Source: an uncultured Bacteroidales bacterium (lineage in GTDB: Bacteria; Bacteroidota; Bacteroidia; Bacteroidales; Muribaculaceae). From it: DNA of 7,372 nucleotides. The DNA is taken from the NCBI GenBank assembly GCA_947175585.1, contig CAMWNL010000072.1:1-7372 (forward strand), read 5' to 3'. The notes below the pieces were generated by a model. The model saw nothing but the letters and a program-made list of their open reading frames with translations. It was not told the DNA's origin and made no database searches. Position numbers and translations under genes: made by a program. This document shows positions 1 to 5,655 of the stretch, piece by piece. The first letter of the stretch is position 1. Each line of letters begins with the position of its first letter.

Positions 1-53
1 CCGCGACCCCCTGCGTGACAGGCAGGTATTCTAACCAGCTGAACTACCACACC
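1..53 (-). tRNA. tRNA-Asp (anticodon GUC), 3' part cut by window edge
   Basis: Read on the minus strand, the gene starts at 53 with acceptor strand GGTGTGG, then TA (positions 8-9), a D-stem GTTC/GAAT, and an anticodon stem CCTGC/GCAGG around the loop CTGTCAC. The anticodon GTC lies at 19-17, so this is tRNA-Asp. The window ends inside the T-arm, so the T-loop, the 3' acceptor strand and the discriminator base cannot be seen. It has its own promoter upstream at 114-145. Confidence 0.95.
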
Positions 54-60
54 AATTTTT

Positions 61-76
61 GAGTTACTCCTAACTC
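61..76 (-). repeat. Small hairpin in the tRNA-Asp leader
   Basis: GAGTTA and TAACTC form a perfect 6-bp inverted repeat around a 4-base loop. It lies 7 bases upstream of the mature tRNA-Asp 5' end, inside the roughly 55-base leader predicted from the promoter at 114-145. It could be a 5'-processing element, or the remnant of a terminator from a lost upstream tRNA gene. Neither role is proven. Confidence 0.4.
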
Positions 77-113
77 GGTGGGAGAGGCATCAGCATCGTT
101 GCTTTTGCGAGTG

Positions 114-145
114 CAAAGTTAAGGCGCTTTTTGCAATCTTGCAAA
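114..145 (-). promoter_or_regulatory. Bacteroides-type promoter of tRNA-Asp
   Basis: On the minus strand a -7 box TAACTTTG (121-114) matches TANNTTTG. A -33 box TTTG (145-142) lies 20 bp upstream, the usual spacing for the Bacteroidetes primary sigma factor. Transcription should start near 109, giving a leader of about 55 bases before the mature tRNA end. Confidence 0.8.
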
Positions 146-207
146 TATTTTCACGAAAAAAATATTGAAAAATTTAGGCTGTTATCGCTTATTATGGCGT
201 AAATCGC

Positions 208-263
208 GGTTGATAAGCATTTTAGCGACAGAAAAAATAATTCGAACTAAAGGTTGATAAGCA
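208..263. repeat. 12-bp direct repeat GGTTGATAAGCA, two copies
   Basis: GGTTGATAAGCA occurs exactly at 208-219 and 252-263. GCGACAGAA follows each copy, 5 bases after the first (225-233) and 39 bases after the second (303-311). The order of the two elements is the same, so the region looks like a short duplicated unit whose second copy gained the segment with the palindrome at 277-296. Its function is unknown. Confidence 0.6.
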
Positions 264-276
264 ATTGTCCTCAAAA

Positions 277-296
277 AATACCTACTTTTAGGTATT
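277..296. repeat. Perfect 8-bp palindrome, possible operator or hairpin
   Basis: AATACCTA and TAGGTATT form an exact inverted repeat around CTTT. The right arm touches the -33 TTG of the candidate promoter at 295-325, which is where a repressor or activator site would be expected. As RNA it would be only a weak AU-rich hairpin. The operator role is inferred from position alone. Confidence 0.45.
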
Positions 297-325
297 GTTG
301 CCGCGACAGAATGGCTGTAATTTTG
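295..325 (+). promoter_or_regulatory. Candidate plus-strand promoter without assigned gene
   Basis: TAATTTTG at 318-325 matches TANNTTTG exactly and is identical to the -7 box of the gene at 587. TTG at 295-297 lies 20 bp upstream. Transcription would begin near 330, with nothing ahead but the hairpin at 361-393 and then the antisense strand of tRNA-Arg. It may drive a small RNA of about 60 bases or may be a chance match. Confidence 0.4.
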
Positions 326-360
326 CACCAGATAATTATACGGAATTGTTTTGAAGTCAT

Positions 361-393
361 AGCGCCCCGTTTTCGATAAAAAAACGGGGCGCT
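361..393 (-). terminator. GC-rich hairpin downstream of tRNA-Arg
   Basis: A perfect 13-bp stem (361-373 with 381-393, AGCGCCCCGTTTT and its complement) encloses a 7-base loop. It starts 5 bases beyond the tRNA-Arg 3' end, where a tRNA terminator would be expected. It lacks a T-tract after the stem on either strand, so termination or 3'-end protection is inferred from position and stem strength. Confidence 0.55.
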
Positions 394-398
394 TAATG

Positions 399-470
399 TA
401 CTCCGGAGGAGAATCGAACTCCTATCTAAAGTTTAGGAAACTTCTATTCTATCCGTTGAACTACCGGAGC
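399..470 (-). tRNA. tRNA-Arg (anticodon CCU)
   Basis: The minus strand folds into a complete 72-nt cloverleaf. The acceptor pairs GCTCCGG with CCGGAGT, with a terminal G-U. The D-stem is GTTC/GAAT, and the anticodon stem GAAGT/ACTTT encloses loop TTCCTAA. The T-arm is AGGAG/CTCCT with loop TTCGATT. Anticodon CCT at 437-435 reads AGG, giving arginine. The discriminator is A at 399, and no CCA is encoded, so CCA must be added after transcription. Its promoter is at 494-525, and a hairpin follows at 361-393. Confidence 0.96.
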
Positions 471-493
471 GGATAATTTATGTTTGACTGCTG

Positions 494-525
494 CAAAGGT
501 AATAGATAAATTCCAATCGGGCAAA
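494..525 (-). promoter_or_regulatory. Bacteroides-type promoter of tRNA-Arg
   Basis: On the minus strand TACCTTTG (501-494) matches the -7 consensus TANNTTTG, and TTTG (525-522) supplies the -33 box 20 bp upstream. The predicted start near 489 gives a leader of about 19 bases. The -33 box is separated by a single base from the -33 box of the divergent promoter at 527-557. Confidence 0.8.
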
Positions 526-526
526 T

Positions 527-557
527 TTTGATATTCGACCTTATTTAATTAATTTTG
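527..557 (+). promoter_or_regulatory. Bacteroides-type promoter of the malY-aroA operon
   Basis: TTTG at 527-530 and TAATTTTG at 550-557 are separated by 19 bp and match both consensus boxes. The predicted start near 562 leaves a 5' leader of about 25 bases before the ATG at 587. The leader has no Shine-Dalgarno sequence, which is usual in Bacteroidetes. It probably drives the whole 587-4267 block. Confidence 0.78.
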
Positions 558-586
558 CAAGAAATCGCTATAACAGAAAATTCACC

Positions 587-1786
587 ATGAATAAATATGA
601 TTTTGACACGGTCATTGACCGCCGGGGCACATCGGCCATAAAATATGAATGGCTTGATGGCGTGTTCGGCCGCCATGATGTGTCGCCACTCTGGATTGCC
701 GACCTTGATTTCGCGGTGTGTCCCGATATAGTCAACGGTCTTCGCCGCCGCCTCGATCATCCGATTTTGGGTTATTATGCCTGTCCCGACAGTTATTGGG
801 AGGCAGTGAGCCAATGGCTCTCACGCCGTCACGCTATGTCGGTAAAGCGCGAAGACATGACGTTTATCCCCGGTGTGGTCAGGGGTATAGCTTATTGTGT
901 CAATTTCCTTACCGGGCGCGGTGACAAGGTGTTGATTCAGCCGCCGGTCTATTATCCGTTCAGACTTGTTATCGAGGGCAACGGTCGACAGGTAGTGGAA
1001 AATCCATTGCTGTTTGACGGCAAAAGCTATACGATGAATCTTGAGGAACTTGCCAGGATAGTGGAAACCGAGCGCCCTAAGATGATGATACTCTGTAATC
1101 CTCACAACCCTATCGGCATCCAGTGGGATCGCGAGACGCTCGCAAAGGTTGCTGAAATATGCCGTCGAGGTGGAGTTACTGTTGTAAGTGATGAAATCCA
1201 CGGCGATCTTATGCTTTATGGTCGGCGTCATATACCGTTTGTGGAGGCTTCGGAAGATGCACGGGAAATCGGCATAATGCTCGGTGCTCCGTCAAAGACA
1301 TTCAATATCCCAGGACTTGTGAGTTCATGGATGATTATCAAGAATCCTGAATTGCGCCGGGACTTCTATCAATGGCTTGAGGTCAACGAATTCTCAGCAC
1401 CGATGATGATATCGGTTGTCGGAGCCGAGGAGGCCTATCGCCACGGTGAGCGTTGGCTCAACGAAATGTTGAACTATGTAGAGGCTAATCTTGAGTTTGT
1501 CGATGAATATGTCTCTAAAAATATACCGGGTGTAAGAATCATCAGGCCTGACGCATCGTTCCTTATCTGGGTAGATTTCCGCGGTCTCGGGCTGTGTCAG
1601 GAGGATCTGATGGATATGTTGCTCGACAAGGCCAGAATAGCGCTCAACGACGGAACTATGTTCGGAGCTCAGGGCAAAGGTTTCGCCCGTCTTAATATCG
1701 GTTGTCCGCGTGCGGTGCTCGCTGAGGCGCTCGATCATCTTAAACTGGCTGTAGCTGCAGTCTGTGACTGCACAGCCAATTCTTAA
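587..1786 (+). CDS. MalY/PatB-type PLP enzyme (cystathionine beta-lyase or aminotransferase)
   Basis: This is a fold-type I PLP enzyme of 399 residues, close to the usual length of the MalY/PatB branch of class I/II aminotransferases. That branch typically cleaves carbon-sulfur bonds of cystathionine or cysteine. Family marks are WIADLDF at 36-42, a GYY near 62, LCNPHNPIG at 169-177 (PLP-contacting Asn), SDEIHGD at 201-207 (Asp pairing with the pyridine nitrogen), SKTFNIPG at 236-243 with K237 as the Schiff-base lysine, and R368 in ARLNIG as the likely carboxylate-binding arginine. No signal peptide is seen, so it should be cytosolic. The ATG at 587 sits about 25 bases behind a strong promoter and starts at the expected N-terminus. 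aroA follows after 15 bases. The substrate cannot be read from sequence; its place before aroA leaves aromatic transamination open as an alternative to beta-lyase activity. Confidence 0.88.
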   Translation: MNKYDFDTVIDRRGTSAIKYEWLDGVFGRHDVSPLWIADLDFAVCPDIVNGLRRRLDHPILGYYACPDSYWEAVSQWLSRRHAMSVKREDMTFIPGVVRGIAYCVNFLTGRGDKVLIQPPVYYPFRLVIEGNGRQVVENPLLFDGKSYTMNLEELARIVETERPKMMILCNPHNPIGIQWDRETLAKVAEICRRGGVTVVSDEIHGDLMLYGRRHIPFVEASEDAREIGIMLGAPSKTFNIPGLVSSWMIIKNPELRRDFYQWLEVNEFSAPMMISVVGAEEAYRHGERWLNEMLNYVEANLEFVDEYVSKNIPGVRIIRPDASFLIWVDFRGLGLCQEDLMDMLLDKARIALNDGTMFGAQGKGFARLNIGCPRAVLAEALDHLKLAVAAVCDCTANS

Positions 1787-1801
1787 CTTATCGAATAAAT
1801 A

Positions 1802-3037
1802 ATGGACTATAGAATATTTCCGCCCGAAGAAATACTCGAAACGACGGTCACACTGCCGCTTAGCAAAAGTGTGAGTGCCAGAGCGCTCATTTTGGCTGCT
1901 CTCGGGGCGGGTAATCCGGCCGAGGTGGCGGATTGCGAAGACACTGAAGCCTTGGAATCAGCGCTTGCAAGCGACGCTGAGGAGATAAATGTCGGCGCGG
2001 CCGGCACGGCAATGCGCTTCCTGACGGCCTATTACGCTGCGACACCCGGCAGGGATGCGGTAATCGACGGCAGTGAACGCATGAGAGAGAGACCTGTCGG
2101 ACCGCTCGTTGACACTTTGCGCAAACTTGGTGCGAAGATTGAATATACCGGACGTGAGGGATTCCCTCCGTTAAAGATCGAGGGTCGCAGGCTGACGGGT
2201 GGTGAAATAGAGATTGACTCTACGCTTAGTTCTCAATTTGTGTCGGCGGTGATGATGATAGCTCCGACGATGGATGCCGGACTGAAGCTGCATCTCATGG
2301 GCGACAGTGTGTCGATGCCCTATATAAAGATGACGGCTGAGATGATGAGTCGCCGTGGCATTGACGTGGAAATCGAGCGCGACACGGTGACAATAGCCGG
2401 AGGTAAGTATGGTGATTGCAGTGAACCGGTGGAACGAGACTGGAGCGCGGCGGCCTTCTGGTATGAAATTGCTGCCATAACCGCCGGCTGGGTAACTTTG
2501 ACTGATATGAGTGACCGCAGCCTGCAGGGTGACAGCGTCCTTGCTGAGATTTTCCCGAGACTCGGCGTGCTCACAGAGTGGAGTGATGGCAGTGCGGAAC
2601 TTTCGGCTACCCCTGAGTTATACTCTCGCATAGATCTCGATATGACAGACACGCCTGATCTTGTGCAGGCTATAGCTGTGACCGCCTGTGCTATCGGCTT
2701 GCCGTTCAAACTCACCGGTGTCGGCAACCTGCGTCATAAGGAGACAGACCGTCTTGAGGCGCTGAGACGTGAATTGTTGAAATTCGGTTGTGTTGTCGAG
2801 ATTGAAGGTGACTCCGCGATTAGCTGGGACGGACGTCGTATGCCGTTGGCAGAGGTGCCGGTCGTAGATACATACAATGATCATCGTATGGCTATGGCGT
2901 TTGCGCCTATGTCGGTCTTTCTGCCCGGCATAGTCATACGTGATGCAGAAGTCGTAGGTAAATCATATCCCGGCTATTGGGATGATTTGCGCGCGGCAGG
3001 ATTTATTGTCACCGACGCAGCTCAGACTGAGGAATGA
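1802..3037 (+). CDS. aroA: 3-phosphoshikimate 1-carboxyvinyltransferase (EPSP synthase)
   Basis: The enzyme condenses shikimate-3-phosphate with phosphoenolpyruvate in the sixth step of the cytosolic shikimate pathway to chorismate. At 411 residues it is slightly shorter than the E. coli enzyme. Visible motifs are LPLSKSVSARAL (K22, S23, R27), VGAAGTAMRFL (64-74), MRERPVGPL (94-102), SSQFVSAV (143-150), TPDLVQA with D286 as the likely catalytic aspartate, RHKETDRLEAL (E314), NDHRMAMAF (H361, R362) and VGKSYPGYW (K387). The family's LGNAGTAMR loop reads VGAAGTAMR here, with Ala in place of Asn, which I believe is common in Bacteroidetes. The ATG follows an A/T-rich stretch without Shine-Dalgarno. 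The stop overlaps the next start as ATGA, indicating translational coupling. Confidence 0.96.
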   Translation: MDYRIFPPEEILETTVTLPLSKSVSARALILAALGAGNPAEVADCEDTEALESALASDAEEINVGAAGTAMRFLTAYYAATPGRDAVIDGSERMRERPVGPLVDTLRKLGAKIEYTGREGFPPLKIEGRRLTGGEIEIDSTLSSQFVSAVMMIAPTMDAGLKLHLMGDSVSMPYIKMTAEMMSRRGIDVEIERDTVTIAGGKYGDCSEPVERDWSAAAFWYEIAAITAGWVTLTDMSDRSLQGDSVLAEIFPRLGVLTEWSDGSAELSATPELYSRIDLDMTDTPDLVQAIAVTACAIGLPFKLTGVGNLRHKETDRLEALRRELLKFGCVVEIEGDSAISWDGRRMPLAEVPVVDTYNDHRMAMAFAPMSVFLPGIVIRDAEVVGKSYPGYWDDLRAAGFIVTDAAQTEE

Positions 3038-3456
3038 CGGTTGCATTAATCATAGCTTTGGCGATAGTTGGAGTCGGGGTTGTGCTCTATGTCCACCACC
3101 GTCTGACCGGCGGTGATATCACTGACCCCCGGACCGATATCGCCGAGCCTGCTGAAGAGGAGGAATGTTGCGGACAGCACGCTGTCTGCGAGCGCGACTC
3201 TCTGCTCGCTGCGGTGTCAGACCGAGTGGTGTATTATGATGATGAGGAACTCGACGTCTATGCCGGTCGCGAGGCTGAGAGCTACACGGTTGCTGAGACT
3301 GATCAGTTTCGCGACGTACTGCTGACCCTGATGCCCGACGACATAGCCGGATGGGCACGCAGCATCCAGTTGCGCGGCATAACGTTGCCGGCTGACGTGC
3401 GCGAAGAATTGATAATGATGATATCTGAGGCAAGAGCCTCGCGTGGTCATGTTTGA
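3034..3456 (+). CDS. Small membrane-anchored protein with a CCGxHxxC motif, function unknown
   Basis: The 140-residue product starts with one hydrophobic helix (about 3-20, rich in Val, Ile, Ala and Gly), followed by HHR. That suggests an N-terminal anchor or uncleaved signal. An acidic linker with EEEE (41-44) leads into CCGQHAVC (45-52), a compact Cys/His cluster that could bind a metal or act as a redox pair. The rest is soluble and acidic, with a YYDDEELDVYAGRE stretch (67-80) and a helical C-terminal part around LLTLMPDDIAGWARSI. I do not recognise a named family. The start overlaps the aroA stop by 4 bases and the end overlaps the metal permease start, so it is made together with both. 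The Cys/His cluster beside a metal transporter hints at metal handling, which is inference only. Confidence 0.75.
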   Translation: MTVALIIALAIVGVGVVLYVHHRLTGGDITDPRTDIAEPAEEEECCGQHAVCERDSLLAAVSDRVVYYDDEELDVYAGREAESYTVAETDQFRDVLLTLMPDDIAGWARSIQLRGITLPADVREELIMMISEARASRGHV

Positions 3457-4267
3457 ATTTCTTGATTATAGTTTTTTCAGATATGCGCTCGCCGGTGTTG
3501 TGCTGATTGCGATATCAGCCGCCATGATCGGCACATATATTATTACGCGGCGCATGGTCGCTATCTCGGGCGGCGTGACTCACGCCTGTTTCGGCGGACT
3601 CGGACTCGGCTACTTTCTCGGTATAAATCCGGTTATCATGGCGGGTGTGTTTGCGATATTGTCATCGGTAGGTGTAGAGTGGATGTCGAGCCGGCTCAGG
3701 CTGCGCGAAGACTCGGTCATCGCCGTGGTCTGGGCGATAGGCATGGCTATCGGGGTTGTCTTCGTGTTCATGACGCCAGGATATGTGCCTGAACTGAACT
3801 CATTTCTTTTCGGTAATATTTTGACCATCACACCGGCCGACATTGTCGCTTTCGCTGTGTTCACGCTTGTGCTGACAGTCTTTTTCATCTTTAATTATGA
3901 CCGGATAGTGATATGTGCGTTTGACCGCGACTTTGCCAGTGTGATTCATTTGCCGGTGCGATTTATCAACTATACTATGACCGTGCTTACGGCGATTTGT
4001 ATTGTATTGACTATCAGACTTGTCGGAGTGATGTTGCTTATGTCGATGCTTTCGCTGCCGATGATGACTGCCGAGGTTTTCTTTAAGCGGTTCAAACCTA
4101 TGATGATTGCTTCGGTCGGTGTATCGCTCGTGTGCAGTGTGGCCGGACTGTTTATCGGAACGTTGGTCGACGTTCCCTGCTCGGCAATCATAGTTATAAT
4201 AATGGCCTGTGTGTTTATTGTTGCAAAAATTTCAAGCACAGTATTAATTACCCGGAGAAGGGGCTAA
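3449..4267 (+). CDS. ABC-3 family metal transporter permease (ZnuB/MntB-like)
   Basis: This is an inner-membrane permease of a zinc-, manganese- or iron-type ABC importer. It has 272 residues, typical of the family, and a run of hydrophobic helices from residue 11 to about 265. Family marks are the N-terminal IGTYIITRRMVAISGGVTHA (27-46) with the conserved His at 45, LREDSVIAVVWAIGMAIG (85-102), LFGNILT (120-126), LLMSMLSLPMMTAEV (196-210, the PxxTA-like signature) and a basic cytosolic tail ending RRRG. I chose ATG 3449, which overlaps the upstream stop by 8 bases; an in-frame GTG at 3443 would add two residues. No ATPase or solute-binding protein gene lies within the window, so its partners must be elsewhere. 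The metal cannot be decided from this sequence. Confidence 0.9.
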   Translation: MFEFLDYSFFRYALAGVVLIAISAAMIGTYIITRRMVAISGGVTHACFGGLGLGYFLGINPVIMAGVFAILSSVGVEWMSSRLRLREDSVIAVVWAIGMAIGVVFVFMTPGYVPELNSFLFGNILTITPADIVAFAVFTLVLTVFFIFNYDRIVICAFDRDFASVIHLPVRFINYTMTVLTAICIVLTIRLVGVMLLMSMLSLPMMTAEVFFKRFKPMMIASVGVSLVCSVAGLFIGTLVDVPCSAIIVIIMACVFIVAKISSTVLITRRRG

Positions 4268-4287
4268 ACTTTTGGTCGGTCTGATTC

Positions 4288-4317
4288 GTTTGACAGATAA
4301 ATAGGTAATTGTCAAAC
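4288..4317. promoter_or_regulatory. Inverted repeat ahead of the thioredoxin gene
   Basis: GTTTGACA (4288-4295) and TGTCAAAC (4310-4317) are exact complements with a 14-base spacer, ending 17 bases before the ATG at 4335. No good -7 box is visible in the 67-bp gap. The dyad could be an operator about two helical turns long, or a stem in the leader or read-through RNA. There is no T-tract, so a terminator for the permease gene is unlikely. Confidence 0.4.
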
Positions 4318-4334
4318 TTAAAAATAAATCAGAT

Positions 4335-4631
4335 ATGACTTATGATGAAATGACGCGTAGCGCCGAAAATGTATTGGTAGAGTTTTATGCAACATGGTGT
4401 CCTCATTGCCGCGCGATGGCGCCCGTTGTGGAGCAGATCGGCGAAATGCTCGAAGGACAGGTAAAAATCGTTCAACTTGATGTCGACACCAACGGTGAGG
4501 CTGCCGACGCTGAAGAGGTGACCGGCACTCCGACATTCATACTTTATAAAAATGGAAAGCAGGTGTGGCGTCAGTCAGGCGAAATGCCGGGTGAAGTTCT
4601 GCTCAACAAGATAACCTCACACATTAAGTAA
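4335..4631 (+). CDS. Thioredoxin-like protein with CPHC active site
   Basis: This single-domain thioredoxin fold has 98 residues, about ten fewer than E. coli Trx. The sequence begins almost directly with the strand LVEFYATWC, so the usual first strand and helix are shortened. The redox motif is WCPHC (21-25), not the reducing WCGPC; CPHC is the active site of the oxidase DsbA. The Trx buried Asp is replaced by Glu16. The cis-proline is P66 in GTPTF, and the strand FILYKNGKQV (68-77) is typical. There is no signal peptide or lipobox, so the protein should be cytosolic. It is followed after 16 bases by the VKOR gene, which suggests a redox partnership with that membrane oxidase. A CPHC pair is expected to have a higher redox potential than CGPC, favouring oxidase or isomerase activity; that is known for DsbA and inferred here. 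Confidence 0.9.
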   Translation: MTYDEMTRSAENVLVEFYATWCPHCRAMAPVVEQIGEMLEGQVKIVQLDVDTNGEAADAEEVTGTPTFILYKNGKQVWRQSGEMPGEVLLNKITSHIK

Positions 4632-4647
4632 AAAATATCAAAGTCAA

Positions 4648-5655
4648 ATGGCAGAGACTGATTTCACAATATTATCAGACTTTCTGACCCTGATGGGTGT
4701 AAAGCATACCGGCGATTTTACAAACCGCCGGTTTCGCTCTATGGCCTTTCAGACAGTTTTCGGTCTGAAGAAGCTGTTGGGTGATTATGGAATTGACGCC
4801 TTCGGTATAAAGCTTGGTGATAATGCCACTCTCGATCGTCTGCCCGTGCCGTTTATAGCCCAGACCGCCCGTGGAATGGTTATTGTGACGGGTGTCAGCC
4901 ATGACAAAGTGGACTATGTATCGCAGTCAGTTGCAGAGTCGGCTCTCCGTGATCGTTTTGTAGGGGCGATGACCGGCAATGTGCTCGTCGGCTTTGCGCG
5001 GCCTGATGCTTGCGAGCCGTCTTATGGTGAACATCGTTTCACCGACGTCGCCAATAAGTCAAAAAAATGGGTGCTTGCGTTTGCAGTCGTGGCGCTGATC
5101 GCATATCTGTTTGTCACCAACCGATTGTATGACCATGTCTCTACCATACTGCTGACAGTGATAGATATCGCCGGTATCTATATAACTTGGCTGCTCGTTC
5201 AGAAATCGGCTCACATTAAAAACAAGCATGCTGACGCCGTCTGTTCGGTCGTTGAGGCCGGAGGCTGCGACGATATTTTAAGTACGTCAGCCTCAAAATT
5301 TTTCGGCATATTCGGCTGGAGTGAGGTAGGCTTTGCGTATTTCAGTGTATCGTTGCTTTGTCTGCTTATATTTCCGCAGTTTATCGGCTATCTGGCACTG
5401 ATTAATGTGATTTGTCTGCCGTTCTCCTTCTGGAGCGTCTGGTATCAGAAGTTCAAGGCCAAGACCTGGTGTACGCTCTGTCTTTGCGTGCAGTCGATGT
5501 TGTGGCTTCTGTTTTTCTGTTATCTCGGTGGTGGGTGGCTTAAAGAGGCGTTGCCTATCAAGATTGAGTTTTTCGTCTTAGGTTTCACTTATCTGGCAGT
5601 AATGCTCGGGCTTAATGCTATAATGCCATTACTTGACCGCGAAAATAAAGAATGA
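4648..5655 (+). CDS. C39-peptidase-like domain fused to VKOR membrane oxidoreductase
   Basis: This 335-residue protein has two parts. Residues 5-118 resemble the C39 domain of peptide-exporting ABC transporters (LSDFLTLMGVKHT, VFGLKKLLGDYGIDAFGI, LPVPFIAQ, GMVIVTGVSHDKVDYVSQ, GAMTGNVLVGF). It has no cysteine at the catalytic place, and the family's His in GGHFVVL is Met77, so it should be inactive and perhaps binds peptide. Hydrophobic segments lie near 142-157, 165-185, 222-243, 246-265, 276-295 and 306-328. The VKOR part has loop cysteines C199 and C207, the STSASKFFGIFGWSEVGFAY block, and the quinone-linked CXXC C275-C278 in WCTLC. VKOR proteins pass electrons from thiol oxidation to quinone, as DsbB does. 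The neighbours are the CPHC thioredoxin upstream and an overlapping small gene downstream. Confidence 0.87.
   Translation: MAETDFTILSDFLTLMGVKHTGDFTNRRFRSMAFQTVFGLKKLLGDYGIDAFGIKLGDNATLDRLPVPFIAQTARGMVIVTGVSHDKVDYVSQSVAESALRDRFVGAMTGNVLVGFARPDACEPSYGEHRFTDVANKSKKWVLAFAVVALIAYLFVTNRLYDHVSTILLTVIDIAGIYITWLLVQKSAHIKNKHADAVCSVVEAGGCDDILSTSASKFFGIFGWSEVGFAYFSVSLLCLLIFPQFIGYLALINVICLPFSFWSVWYQKFKAKTWCTLCLCVQSMLWLLFFCYLGGGWLKEALPIKIEFFVLGFTYLAVMLGLNAIMPLLDRENKE

Larger units (their letters stand above)
146..360. other. Intergenic stretch with short repeats, no gene seen
   Basis: This AT-rich region carries no open reading frame with convincing coding features and no RNA family that I recognise. It holds the 12-bp direct repeat at 208-219 and 252-263, a second 9-bp repeat GCGACAGAA at 225-233 and 303-311, the palindrome at 277-296 and the promoter-like sequence at 295-325. 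These elements are listed separately. Confidence 0.6.

Noticed and set aside
146..360. CRISPR-like or mobile-element signal in the repeat-bearing intergenic region
   Set aside because: Only two copies of a 12-mer with unequal spacing, no terminal inverted repeats and no transposase or cas gene nearby.
311..379. 22-codon frame starting ATG at 311 near the candidate promoter
   Set aside because: The start lies upstream of the predicted transcript start and the frame ends inside the hairpin loop; codons look non-coding.
821..1231. 136-residue open frame on the minus strand inside the PLP enzyme gene
   Set aside because: The plus strand here encodes conserved PLP-enzyme motifs, and the minus frame resembles no family.
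2320..2727. 135-residue minus-strand frame inside aroA
   Set aside because: Low-complexity Ser/Ala-rich translation opposite a well-conserved EPSP synthase; a shadow frame.
3443..3448. GTG start two codons upstream for the metal permease
   Set aside because: ATG 3449 gives the shorter overlap with the upstream gene and a normal family N-terminus; the GTG cannot be excluded but is less likely.
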